A stretch of 64,000 nt of DNA from Bradyrhizobium yuanmingense (GTDB lineage Bacteria; Pseudomonadota; Alphaproteobacteria; Rhizobiales; Xanthobacteraceae). Positions 48,936 to 57,679 of this stretch are shown one piece after another. The stretch spans positions 174,644 through 238,643 of the forward strand of contig NZ_JARFML010000012.1 of assembly GCF_029167105.1 (NCBI RefSeq), in the 5' to 3' direction. The notes below the pieces were generated by a model. The model had not been told where the DNA came from, ran no database searches, and saw nothing but the letters and a program-made list of their open reading frames with translations. Numbering within the stretch: the first letter of the stretch is position 1; every line of letters starts with the position of its first letter. The translations under genes were made by a program, and so were the position numbers.

Positions 48936-51701
48936 TTACAGCGTCTTCAGATACTCGATCAGGTCGTAGCGCTCGGCGTCGTCCCTGAACATGCGGCCGA
49001 TGACGCCGGGGCGCTTCGGCTCGCCGTCCTTGCGCTCGAAGGAATGGCCGAGCACGCTGTTGCCCTGGATCGGCTTGCCGTCGGAGCCGGTCGCGGAGAA
49101 TTCCGTTTCACCGGTCTTGCAGCGCTCGTTGGCGGTGACTGCGAAACCGACGGTGTCGGGGTCGTAGTCGCGGCGGCCCATGCAGAATTTTTGCGGGCGT
49201 TCGTTCTGCGGCTTCAGCAGCCAGTACAGCGAAGGCACCGAGCCGTTGTGCAGGTAAGGCGCGGTGGCCCAGATGCCGTTCAAGGGCCGCGCGCGATAGC
49301 GCGGGTCAGGCGCCGGATTGAGACAGTTCTTGCGCGCCATATTCCACATTTGCGCCCGTTCGGCCTCCGGGATCTTCTCGTCGTCCATCCATTTGCGGGC
49401 GACGAGATCGACCACCGTCATGAGCCCGAGTGCATAGACCATCTCGTTGGGCGATTTGCTGGCGGTCGGGATCTCGCACTGCCACCACGTCTGCAGGTCA
49501 GCCGTGTTGACTTTCAGAAAGCCGGGCACGTCGACGGTCCGCTTGCTGAGAACGAGGGACTGCTCGGGATCGGTCTTGATCTCGTCGAGCGGGATGGTCA
49601 CCGCATTCAGCACCTTGCTGTCGCCGCTCGGCTCCCAGCGCTTCGACGACCAGAAGGCCGGGGTGTTGATGTCAGGCAGATGGCATCCGGAGCACATCTC
49701 TGCGTAGATGGCGCGGCCGCGTTCGACCCGATCGGGCTTCAGCTTCCAGGCATCCCCGAGGATGTGCGAGGGCCATTTCGGTGCGAGCAGGCCGCCGAAC
49801 TTCGGACCATCAGCCGCCTTGAATGGATCGGGGCCTCTGAGCATGTCCTCGATCCAGCCGAGCGTCCTGATGTTCACCGAGGAGCGCCATAGCCTGTCCT
49901 GCGGATAGGCGTCGGACAAATTGAGCAGCGCCGTCACGCCGAGGGCTTCGCCGGCGTTGCGGATCAGCGGCTGCTCGATCGAGGCGTCGTACTGGGCGAA
50001 TTTGAACCAGGGCACTGTCCAGATCGCGGGATAGCTGACCGGCGCGTCCTGGGCGTGCAGGTTCTTCTCGAATCCCTTGACCCCGCTCATTGCAAGGTCC
50101 TGCGAAAACACCTGGTTGCCGATGCGGTTGAGGGCATCGAGGCGGCCGAACCCTTCCTCGGTGTCCTGCTGCTGCTTGCCGTCCCAGGTCGTCTTGCCCT
50201 CGATCGTCTTCTCGTAGGTCTTGGCCCAGTCGATCAGGAAGCTGCCGATCGTGCTCAGCTTCTGCTTGAGCGCAGCGCGGTCCGCCTTGCTGGCGTCGGG
50301 GCCGAGCACGCGATCGGCAAAACGCTGGAAGCGGAACGGGACGTAGAGCGTATAGGCGATCGACAGGCCGGTTGCGAGCTCGAGCTTCTTCAGGTCGGTC
50401 ATCGCCGGGCCGCCGTCGAAGCGGACGTCGATGCCTTGATAATGGATCTGGCCGGTATGACAGGCGGCGCAGGTCAGCCCGATCATGTCGTCCTCGCGGC
50501 GGCTCGTCGCGGGATCGACCACGCCGGTCATGCGCGCGAAGCCGACCGGCAGGCCGTCGACATTCTCCGCCGACGTCCAGCGCGTCGACCAGTCCGATGC
50601 TTGCGTGGTCTCGTAGACATTGGCGTAGCCGAAGCGGCGCAGCGTCGCCGTGTCGGTCTGGATCGTCTGCGGGCTCGGGATGAAGCCAAAGCGTTCGAGA
50701 TAGGCGCTGTCCTTGATCAGGCCCGGTTTGGAGAACAGGTGGAGCCGCGGCTGCTCCAGCGCCACGAACCACTCATAGGGCACCGGGAACGTCGCGGTGC
50801 CCTGGCTGGCGTGGTGGAACCAGTGTCGGTCCTTGAGCGACCAGTTTTGCTCGAGCCAATATGCAGCCTTGGTTTCGGGCATCGCCGGCAGGGGCGGCGG
50901 CAGGAGATTCACCAGCACGCCCTTCTGCGGCAGCATGGCACGAACCTGGTTGGGGAATTCGGCGACCGCGACCAGGGCGGCGAGGCCGAGGCCGATGACG
51001 AACGCCGTGAGTGCGACCGCCCAGCGAAAGCGGAGCTGACAGGACGACAGCAGCGGCTGCGATGCGATCCGCTGATTGATGCGGTCGGGGAATTGGCGCT
51101 GTTCGAACAGCGTGCGCACGTCGGCCACGCTGAGATAGCGCTCTTCGCCCTGCTTGCCCTTGCCGATGATCTTCAAAAGTATGGGCCATTCGAACTTCAT
51201 CAGCAGCGGGTAGTACCAGCGAGCGGCGCTGCCGGCGCGCTCGAGGTTGTCGCGCATGAAGGTCTTGATTTCCGCGGCGTTGAGGCCGGGCTCGCTGCTG
51301 CCGGTGTTCGGGTCGGTGTAGCTTCGGCCGAAGCTCGCGAGCCGCGCGATCTCGTCCTCGTCGACCTTGCCGTCGACGCCGAGGATGCGCGAGCCGGCGC
51401 CGCGCTTGTCCAGCGGGCCGCCGCGCAGCGCGTCGAGCTGCGCGCCCGAAAAGATGCTCTTCAGAATGTGCTTGACGCCGTTGGCGATCATCGCGACGCC
51501 GCGGACCTGGATGCGGGCCGAGACCTTCTTCACCCCCGTCTCACCAGTCGCATTGGCGATGGTCTGCGACAGCGTGTTGAGCGGGACGGTGCCGCCCTCG
51601 ACGAAGCCCTCGCCGACGAGGCCGCGCAGGAACGGGCAGGGATTGTTCGGCGAGACTTGAATTGAAGGGGCGAAGGGCGGTTTCGAAACGGGGTCGTGCA
51701 T
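48936..51701 (-). CDS. Large membrane-anchored di-haem cytochrome c (peroxidase-like)
   Basis: A 921-residue protein. Residues 1-225 are a long cytosolic-side region with an EF-hand-like DGKVDEDEI loop, followed by one transmembrane helix (about 226-247). The periplasmic part carries two c-type haem sites, CAACH (411-415) and CSGCH (670-674). The second half resembles the conserved region of di-haem cytochrome c peroxidase-like proteins (VERGRAIYAEMCSGCH and WATAPYLHNGSVPSLYWLL). No MauG or CcpA family assignment is made. It stands alone; nearest same-strand gene is the cyclase 184 bases upstream. Confidence 0.75.
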   Translation of the reverse strand: MHDPVSKPPFAPSIQVSPNNPCPFLRGLVGEGFVEGGTVPLNTLSQTIANATGETGVKKVSARIQVRGVAMIANGVKHILKSIFSGAQLDALRGGPLDKRGAGSRILGVDGKVDEDEIARLASFGRSYTDPNTGSSEPGLNAAEIKTFMRDNLERAGSAARWYYPLLMKFEWPILLKIIGKGKQGEERYLSVADVRTLFEQRQFPDRINQRIASQPLLSSCQLRFRWAVALTAFVIGLGLAALVAVAEFPNQVRAMLPQKGVLVNLLPPPLPAMPETKAAYWLEQNWSLKDRHWFHHASQGTATFPVPYEWFVALEQPRLHLFSKPGLIKDSAYLERFGFIPSPQTIQTDTATLRRFGYANVYETTQASDWSTRWTSAENVDGLPVGFARMTGVVDPATSRREDDMIGLTCAACHTGQIHYQGIDVRFDGGPAMTDLKKLELATGLSIAYTLYVPFRFQRFADRVLGPDASKADRAALKQKLSTIGSFLIDWAKTYEKTIEGKTTWDGKQQQDTEEGFGRLDALNRIGNQVFSQDLAMSGVKGFEKNLHAQDAPVSYPAIWTVPWFKFAQYDASIEQPLIRNAGEALGVTALLNLSDAYPQDRLWRSSVNIRTLGWIEDMLRGPDPFKAADGPKFGGLLAPKWPSHILGDAWKLKPDRVERGRAIYAEMCSGCHLPDINTPAFWSSKRWEPSGDSKVLNAVTIPLDEIKTDPEQSLVLSKRTVDVPGFLKVNTADLQTWWQCEIPTASKSPNEMVYALGLMTVVDLVARKWMDDEKIPEAERAQMWNMARKNCLNPAPDPRYRARPLNGIWATAPYLHNGSVPSLYWLLKPQNERPQKFCMGRRDYDPDTVGFAVTANERCKTGETEFSATGSDGKPIQGNSVLGHSFERKDGEPKRPGVIGRMFRDDAERYDLIEYLKTL

Positions 51702-51885
51702 GGCCCTAATCCTGAAAACAGCGAATCGTGGAAATCAGCCGCGCCGTTAGAGCGCGGAAAGTCCTAACAAACCGACAGCACGATATACTACTTCAGCGTG
51801 TGACGAAGTGTGGCCCATTTCACTGTCGTGTCAACAAGGAGCAGGCGCTCGCACCGGAACCACGTCGGGCCTGCGGCCCTTTGGT

Positions 51886-53682
51886 TCAGGATTCGGCGGC
51901 CCGTTTCACGTCGCTCTGCACCAGCGTCAGCTTGCCGAGTGGCACGCCGGCCTTCAGCAGCCCCTCGCGATAATGGGCGATATCCTCGGGCCGCTTCCAG
52001 TGGAAGTTGCGGAAGTGCCTGTCGACGTTCAGCGTTGGATAATTTGCCATCAGCACGCTCACGGCTTCGCTGGCCTCGTCGCTTCGCCCGAGCTGCGCCA
52101 GCGCCGCGGCGCGGATCGCCAGCGCCTGCATGTGATTCGGGTTGATGTAGAGCTGCTCGCGGGCCCACGACAGGGTCGCGTCATATTGGCGCAACAAATA
52201 ATGGCTGAACGCGTTCAGCGCCGCCCATTGGTAGCGCGGGTCGCTGTTGTCGCGCTGCGACGCCATCGAGAACAGCTCGATCGCCTCGCGATGCTCGCCG
52301 ATCATGAAATGGCAGATGCCAAGCACGCCGCGCGCGCCATTGTCGTAAGGGTTGAGCGCGACCGCGCGCTTGGCGGCGTCCATTGCCGCCTCGTGATGCC
52401 CCTCCAGCGAATGGGCCCAGGACAGGATCGAGAACGCGAAGGAGGAGCGCGGGTCGAGCCGCACGCTGGTCTCGGCGAGGTTCATCGCCTCGGCCCACAT
52501 CTCGCGCGTGCCCTTGACCCAGCCGAACTGGATGCTCTGGATCTGGATCGTGGCGAGATAGGCATGCGCGATTGACAATTTGGGATCGAGCCGGATGGCC
52601 TCGCGGAATAGGTCGACCGCGGCAGCCAGATCCTCCTTGGTTTGACGATAGTAGTGCGATAGCCCCTTGAGAAAGCGGTCCCAGGCGCTCACGTCGGTCG
52701 AGAGCCGCGCCGGCGCGGAGGCTTCGGCGCGAACGATCTCGGTGGCGATGGCTGCGGACAGGCTGGTGGTGATCTCGTCCTGCATCGCGAACAGGTCGCC
52801 GATGTCGCGGTCGTAGCGGCCGGTCCAGAGCTGCTCGCCGGTCTCCGGCGCAATCAGCTCGGCGGTGACGCGGATCTTGGCACCGGCGCGGCGCACCGAG
52901 CCCTGGATCAGATAGGTGGCGTCGATCTCGCGCGCGATCAGCCGGGTGCCCACGTTCTTGCCCTTGAAGGCGAAGGTCGAGTTGCGGCTCAGCACCCGAT
53001 AGAAGGATTGCAGCGACAGCGCGTGGATCAGGTCCTCGGTCAGGCCGTCGGAGAAATATTCGTCCTGGGCGTCGCTGAGATTGGCGAAGGGCAGCACGCC
53101 GACGATGGCGGTACGGTACTGCTGCGACAGCGCCGAGGCCTCCCGGAGCTCGGGAGCAAGCGCGGGCGCGCCCTCGGGCGTCCAGGTAAAGACCCCGATC
53201 GCGTCCTTGATGTTCTTGAAGCGATGGTTGCCGGCATCGGTCAGCGGCACGGTGAGATGCTTGCTCGCCTCCCGGTAGGCCTTGGCCGAGATCGCGAAGC
53301 CGCCGGGGCTCGCCACCGATTCCAGACGGACGGCGATGTTGACGTCGTCGCCGAAGACCTCGTCCTCGTCGGCGATGACGTCGCCCATGTGGATGCCGAG
53401 CCGGAACTGCATGGCGCGGTCGGCCGGCAGATGGCGGTTGCGTTCGGCCATCAGCGTTTGCATCGCGATCGCCGCCTCGGCGGCGCCGACGATCGAGGCG
53501 AATTCCAGCAGGAAGCCGTCGCCGGTGTTCTTCACGACGCGGCCGCCGTGGTTGAGGATGATGGGATGGATCGCGGCGCGATGGGCCTTGAAGGCGGCAT
53601 GCGTGCCGGCCTCGTCGCTGCCCATCATGCGCGAATAGCCGGCGACATCGGCGCAGACGATGGCGGCCAGACGTCTTTCCAT
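51886..53682 (-). CDS. Class III adenylate/guanylate cyclase with TolB-like domain and TPR repeats
   Basis: A 598-residue soluble signalling protein. The N-terminal cyclase domain has the metal aspartates Asp12 (VCADVAGYSR) and Asp55 (KNTGDGFLLE, substrate-selecting Lys51), and the transition-state pair Asn115 and Arg119 in DDVNIAVRLE. Next comes a TolB-N-like segment (VLPFANLSDAQDEYFSDGLTEDLI, about 195-215) and then C-terminal tetratricopeptide-type helices. This architecture is common and strongly expanded in Bradyrhizobium, typically making cAMP in response to unknown partners. All catalytic residues look intact, so it should be active. Confidence 0.9.
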   Translation of the reverse strand: MERRLAAIVCADVAGYSRMMGSDEAGTHAAFKAHRAAIHPIILNHGGRVVKNTGDGFLLEFASIVGAAEAAIAMQTLMAERNRHLPADRAMQFRLGIHMGDVIADEDEVFGDDVNIAVRLESVASPGGFAISAKAYREASKHLTVPLTDAGNHRFKNIKDAIGVFTWTPEGAPALAPELREASALSQQYRTAIVGVLPFANLSDAQDEYFSDGLTEDLIHALSLQSFYRVLSRNSTFAFKGKNVGTRLIAREIDATYLIQGSVRRAGAKIRVTAELIAPETGEQLWTGRYDRDIGDLFAMQDEITTSLSAAIATEIVRAEASAPARLSTDVSAWDRFLKGLSHYYRQTKEDLAAAVDLFREAIRLDPKLSIAHAYLATIQIQSIQFGWVKGTREMWAEAMNLAETSVRLDPRSSFAFSILSWAHSLEGHHEAAMDAAKRAVALNPYDNGARGVLGICHFMIGEHREAIELFSMASQRDNSDPRYQWAALNAFSHYLLRQYDATLSWAREQLYINPNHMQALAIRAAALAQLGRSDEASEAVSVLMANYPTLNVDRHFRNFHWKRPEDIAHYREGLLKAGVPLGKLTLVQSDVKRAAES

Positions 53683-53917
53683 ATCCGCAGAGCTCCAACG
53701 GGACTTGGGTCGAGAATCCGGGACCGGCCCCAGCGTGGCGGTTGCCGCGACTCCCGCATTTCAAGAACCCCGCCTTTATAGAGCAGATGCGCCGCAGCGG
53801 AAGCATGATCCGCATTGCAAATTCGAGGTAAATCCTCCGCAATCCCGGCGGTGGACGGGAACGGGCGAACCGACTAAGCGGAACCAGGACCGCCAGGACG
53901 GCCGCGGAGGCACCCTC

Positions 53918-54550
53918 ATGCTGGGCATTCACGAGATTGGGCTTTTCATCCTGTCGGGCGTGCTGCTCAACATCACGCCGGGGCCGGATTCGGTCTATGT
54001 GATCGGCCGCAGCATGCAGATGGGCTGGCGGGGCGGCGCCGCTGCCGCCCTGGGCATCAGTTGCGGCTGCTTCGTCCATGTCGCGGGCGCGGCGATCGGG
54101 CTTTCGGCTTTGCTGATGGCCTCGTCGACGGCCTTCTCCATCCTGAAGCTGGTCGGCGCGGCCTATCTCGTCGTCACCGGGCTTCAGATGCTGTGGTCGC
54201 GCCCGACGCTGGCTTCAGACCTGGACGAGCCGGTGCAGAGCTCGCTGCGCCGGGTCTTCCTCCAGGGCGTCTTCACCAACGCGCTCAATCCCAAGGTCGC
54301 GCTGTTCTTCCTCGCCTTCCTGCCGCAATTCGTCGCAGCCGATGCGCCGCACAAGCCGCTCGCCTTCCTGACGCTCGGCCTGATCTTCATCTTTACGGGG
54401 ACGCTGTGGTGCCTGGTGCTCGCCGCGTTCGCCGCCAGGGCCGCGCACCGGCTGCGCAAGTCCGAGGGCGCGATCGCCTGGGTCAACCGCGCGCTCGGCG
54501 GCCTCTTCATCTATCTCGGCATCCGTGTCGCCATGCTGGAGACACGGTAG
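53918..54550 (+). CDS. LysE/RhtB family amino acid exporter
   Basis: A 210-residue inner-membrane protein with six hydrophobic helices. The N-terminal GVLLNITPGPDSVYVIGRSMQMGWRGGAAAALGIS is the LysE/RhtB signature, and QGVFTNALNPKVALFFLAFLPQFV is the second conserved block. It would export an amino acid or analogue such as homoserine, threonine or lysine. The GCGGAGG ribosome site supports the start at 53918. It is convergent with the TauE-like gene by six bases. It is not accompanied by a LysG-type regulator; the nearby LysR gene is beyond the TauE gene. Confidence 0.9.
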   Translation: MLGIHEIGLFILSGVLLNITPGPDSVYVIGRSMQMGWRGGAAAALGISCGCFVHVAGAAIGLSALLMASSTAFSILKLVGAAYLVVTGLQMLWSRPTLASDLDEPVQSSLRRVFLQGVFTNALNPKVALFFLAFLPQFVAADAPHKPLAFLTLGLIFIFTGTLWCLVLAAFAARAAHRLRKSEGAIAWVNRALGGLFIYLGIRVAMLETR

Positions 54551-54555
54551 CTCCT

Positions 54556-55308
54556 TTAAGCGAATTCCTTCGCCAGCGCGCTGCCGGCCAGATACAGGCC
54601 GAGCAGGATCATCGCGATCAGGAACCAGCGGCGAAACGCTTCCGCCGGCATCCGCGCCCGCACCGATTGGCCGATGAACATGCCGGCAAAGGCCATGGCG
54701 AGTCCGATCGCGCCCGGCACGACATTGGCCGGCGTGAGCAGTCCGACCGCGGTCAGGTTGAAGGCGAGCGCCAGCGTCGCGGTGGTGAAAAACACCCCGA
54801 GCGCCTGCACCAGTTCGTCCTTTTCCATGCCGATCGCCTGCATGAACGGCATCGACGGGATCACCTGCACGCCGGTCGAGGCCGAGATCACGCCGGTGAC
54901 GACGCCGACCACGCCGCCGACCCATTTCTCGTTCTCGGGCGCGACGCGGAAGTGGAACTTGTTCAGGCCGATCACGGCGTAGACGACGAGCAGGGCGCCG
55001 AGCACGATCGTGCCGTAGCGCGCATGCGGCCCGGTCAGCGCGCCGGCATTGAGCCAGCAGCCGACCACGGTGCCGATCATCAGCGGCCACAGCCGCCGCA
55101 GGATGTCGCGCAAATAAGGGCCGACGAAGGTCTGCCAGATGTTGGTGATGATGGCCGGCACGATCACGATGGCGATGGCGCGGCTCGGCGCCATGCTCAC
55201 CGCAAGCAGCCCCATCGACACCGTCGGCAGGCCGAGCCCGACCACGCCCTTGACGAATCCGGCGAGCAGGAACACGGCGGCGATGAGGATGAGCAGCGGG
55301 TCGATCAT
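54556..55308 (-). CDS. TauE/SafE family permease
   Basis: A 250-residue membrane protein with about eight hydrophobic segments of the sulfite exporter TauE/SafE family. Features are LAGFVKGVVGLGLPTVSMGLL near the start and GVVTGVISASTGVQVIPSMPFMQAIGMEKDELVQALGVFFTTATLALA in the middle, with the duplicated half-structure of the family. It is divergent from a LysR-type regulator with a 93-base gap, so the regulator probably controls it. Substrate is probably an organic or sulfur oxyanion but is not known here. Confidence 0.85.
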   Translation of the reverse strand: MIDPLLILIAAVFLLAGFVKGVVGLGLPTVSMGLLAVSMAPSRAIAIVIVPAIITNIWQTFVGPYLRDILRRLWPLMIGTVVGCWLNAGALTGPHARYGTIVLGALLVVYAVIGLNKFHFRVAPENEKWVGGVVGVVTGVISASTGVQVIPSMPFMQAIGMEKDELVQALGVFFTTATLALAFNLTAVGLLTPANVVPGAIGLAMAFAGMFIGQSVRARMPAEAFRRWFLIAMILLGLYLAGSALAKEFA

Positions 55309-55401
55309 GCCAGCACATTGACCGAAGCCGCGCCGGCGCACAATCTGGAGGTTACGGAGATAGCCTTCGCTCCAAGCGAAGGCTGAGGAGACACACACGC
55401 C

Positions 55402-56292
55402 ATGCGCTTCGATCTCGTCGATCTCCAGCTCTTCATCGCGGTCGCCGACCAGCGCAGCATCACCCGCGGCGCGGAGCGATCACATCTGGCTTTGGCCTCG
55501 GCCAGCGCGCGCATCAAGGGGCTCGAGGATGCGCTCGGCGTCACGCTACTCAAGCGCGGGCGCCGCGGCGTCGAGTTGACCGCGGCCGGCGAGAGCCTGC
55601 TCGATCATGCAAGGCTGGTCATCCATCAGATCGACGCCATGCGCGGCGATCTCGCCGGCTTTGCCAGCGGCGTGCGCGCCAGCGTGCATTTCCTTGCCAA
55701 CACGTCGGGCCTGTCGGAGCATCTACCGAAGGCGCTCGCCGGCTTCCTGCGCCAGCATCGCGACGTCGCCGTCGACATCGAGGAGCGGGAGAGCACCGAT
55801 ATCGCGGCGGCGATCACCGCAGGCGCCGCCGATCTCGGCTTCGCCGCCGAGCACGCGCTGCCCGAGCATATCGAGCGCTTTCCCTTCAGCGAGGATCGCC
55901 TGACGCTGGTGACGTCGAAACGCGGCCCGTTCGCCGGCCGCCGCCAGATCGACTTTCAGGAGGCGGTGGCTTGCGACTTCGTCGGCCTCACCAGCGCCAC
56001 CGCGCTCCAGATGCACATCTCGAAGCACGCCGCGCGGCTCGGCATGCGGCCGCATTTCCGCGCGCGCCTGCGCGACTTCGACGCGATCTGCCAGATGGTC
56101 GCGGCCGATGTCGGCGTGGCGCTGGTGCCCGAAGCCGCCGCCCGCCGCTGCGCCAAGACCATGCCGCTCGTCATGGTCCGCCTACGCGACGCCTGGGCCA
56201 ACCGCCGCCTCGTGATCTGCGCGCGCAGCTTCAAGGCGCTGCCAAGGCCGGCCAAGCTGCTGGTGGAGCATCTCAGGGCCGAGGCGGTGTGA
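55402..56292 (+). CDS. LysR family transcriptional regulator
   Basis: A 296-residue regulator. The N-terminal winged helix-turn-helix (about 1-60) has LQLFIAVADQRSITRGAERSHLALASASARIKGLEDALGVTLLKRGRRGVELTAAG, the canonical LysR pattern. The rest is a two-lobed effector-binding domain. It is divergent from the TauE-like permease and probably its activator. Effector unknown. No obvious T-N11-A palindrome could be assigned with confidence in the short gap between 55309 and 55401. Confidence 0.9.
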   Translation: MRFDLVDLQLFIAVADQRSITRGAERSHLALASASARIKGLEDALGVTLLKRGRRGVELTAAGESLLDHARLVIHQIDAMRGDLAGFASGVRASVHFLANTSGLSEHLPKALAGFLRQHRDVAVDIEERESTDIAAAITAGAADLGFAAEHALPEHIERFPFSEDRLTLVTSKRGPFAGRRQIDFQEAVACDFVGLTSATALQMHISKHAARLGMRPHFRARLRDFDAICQMVAADVGVALVPEAAARRCAKTMPLVMVRLRDAWANRRLVICARSFKALPRPAKLLVEHLRAEAV

Positions 56293-56358
56293 GCTGGTTG
56301 CACGCTGGCGGCGCGCTCCCTCTCGCGCTCGATCGGCTTGGTCGGAGCTTGAGAGTCG

Positions 56359-57141
56359 TTACTGGTTCAAAAGCTTCAACGCTTCCTCGTGCACCCGCGC
56401 GTCCCCGGCAGCGATGATGCGGCCGCCGCCCTGGGCCGGCTTGCCTTCCCAGGTGGTGACGACGCCGCCGGCGCCGGTCACGATCGGGATCAGTGCCGCG
56501 ATGTCATAGGGCTTCAGCTCGGTCTCGACCACGAGGTCGACGTGGCCCGCGGCAAGCATGCAATAGGAGTAGCAGTCGCCGCCATAGCGCGACAGCCGCG
56601 CGCTCTTCTCGATGTGGCCGAAGATGGCGCGGTCGCGCTCGTTCATCAGCAGGGGGCTGGTGGTGTAGGTCGTGGCCTCCGACACCGACGCGCAGCGGCG
56701 GACCTGGAGCCGGCGCTCGCCCGAGGGCCCTCTATAATTGGCCGAACCGTTGTCGCCGGAAAAGCGCTCGCCGATGAACGGCTGGTGCATCATGCCGAAC
56801 ACCGGCGTGCCCTTGTGCAACAGCGCGATCAGCGTGCCCCAGATCGGAAAGCCGCCGATGAAGGATTTGGTGCCGTCGATGGGGTCGAGCACCCAGACGT
56901 AGTCGGCGTCCTCGCGCTCGTTGCCGAATTCCTCGCCGACGATGCCGTGCTGGGGGAAGTTGGCCTTGATCAGCCGCCGCATCACCGCCTCGGCGGCACG
57001 GTCGGCCTCCGTCACGGGGTCGAAATCCTTGGTCTTGCTCTTGTCGTCGATCGACAGCGAGGTGCGGAAGAACGGCAGGATGGTTTCGCCGGAGGCGGTG
57101 GCGAGCCGGCCGATGAAGGCGGAGAAGTCGATCACCGTCAC
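56359..57141 (-). CDS. hisN: Histidinol-phosphatase / inositol monophosphatase family protein
   Basis: A 260-residue magnesium-dependent phosphatase. The metal ligands are Glu70 (VGEEFG) and the DPIDGT motif at 86-91, and YDIAALIPIV carries the final metal aspartate. The family includes inositol monophosphatase, histidinol-phosphate phosphatase and related enzymes. In alphaproteobacteria this type serves as histidinol-phosphatase in histidine synthesis, and the length fits; the assignment to histidine is inferred and not proven. The next gene upstream on this strand encodes N-formylglutamate amidohydrolase, a histidine-degradation-type enzyme, but 538 bases away. Confidence 0.82.
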   Translation of the reverse strand: MTVIDFSAFIGRLATASGETILPFFRTSLSIDDKSKTKDFDPVTEADRAAEAVMRRLIKANFPQHGIVGEEFGNEREDADYVWVLDPIDGTKSFIGGFPIWGTLIALLHKGTPVFGMMHQPFIGERFSGDNGSANYRGPSGERRLQVRRCASVSEATTYTTSPLLMNERDRAIFGHIEKSARLSRYGGDCYSYCMLAAGHVDLVVETELKPYDIAALIPIVTGAGGVVTTWEGKPAQGGGRIIAAGDARVHEEALKLLNQ

Positions 57142-57440
57142 AGGCGAAATCCTCGAAGCGAAGTTGGAGAGCTTGCCTCCTGCCTAGCTCAATTCGCCTG
57201 CCGCGTGCAGCGCTGTCTTGATGTTGCTCCCTGGTATTTTGGATGCCGAGGCGGGCTGCCCCATTCCAGTCATCTGCTGGCCAAATATCGATCATGGAGT
57301 TGAAATCTTAGTTCCGACCTTGCCTTGTTCGTATGCAAATGACTATCAACCCATTGAATTTCCTTATCAAAGAAACTGAATCTGGGTTTCCATAGAAGCA
57401 ACTGAGCCATGTGCGATTTGCATGGGAAACCGCGCAAAAG
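57142..57440. other. Intergenic sequence upstream of the small RNA gene, nothing recognised
   Basis: This stretch is AT-richer than its surroundings, especially 57290-57410. No open reading frame with a ribosome site and no repeat is evident. It probably holds the promoter region of hisN on the minus strand and upstream control sequences of the small RNA gene on the plus strand. Confidence 0.5.
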
Positions 57441-57443
57441 CCC

Positions 57444-57472
57444 TTGCACTTTGTGCGTCGCGGTCGCATATT
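57444..57472 (+). promoter_or_regulatory. Promoter of the small RNA gene
   Basis: TTGCAC (57444-57449), a 17-base spacer, and CATATT (57467-57472). Both hexamers are close to the housekeeping consensus, and the spacing is ideal. The predicted start is around 57479. Confidence 0.7.
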
Positions 57473-57478
57473 GTTGCG

Positions 57479-57569
57479 GTGCGGTAGCGCCTCGCGTTAC
57501 CGCTGCCCTCCTTGGGCGTTTCCTCCCTAGACTTGGGCCGCTTGCGTCATTCGCGAGCGGCCCTTTTTT
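57479..57569 (+). ncRNA. Small regulatory RNA, AbcR/alpha-r15-like
   Basis: An about 91-base transcript predicted from its promoter to a very strong terminator. Stem 1 is GCGGTA (57481-57486) with TACCGC (57498-57503). A middle region has CTCCTTGGGCGTTTCCTCCC, with two CCTCC-type anti-ribosome-site stretches. Stem 3 is a 12-base terminator stem, GGGCCGCTTGCG (57535-57546) with CGCGAGCGGCCC (57552-57563), then six T. Three stem-loops, exposed CCUCC and a strong terminator are the layout of the AbcR/alpha-r15 Hfq-dependent family, which represses ABC transporter messages in rhizobia. Family assignment is from memory. Confidence 0.7.
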
Positions 57570-57679
57570 CTTGCCCGTTTCTTGCGCGCCGCCGTTTTCA
57601 TTTGGAGCGCGCAAGCTTGCGAAGCGAAAATGCACTCGCGCGCAAGGCCTCGTCGATTTGAGAGAGAGAGAAGCTGGTC

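Noticed and set aside
50055..51665. A 536-codon open frame on the plus strand
   Set aside because: It is antisense to the di-haem cytochrome gene, which carries two CxxCH sites, and has no recognisable domain or ribosome site.
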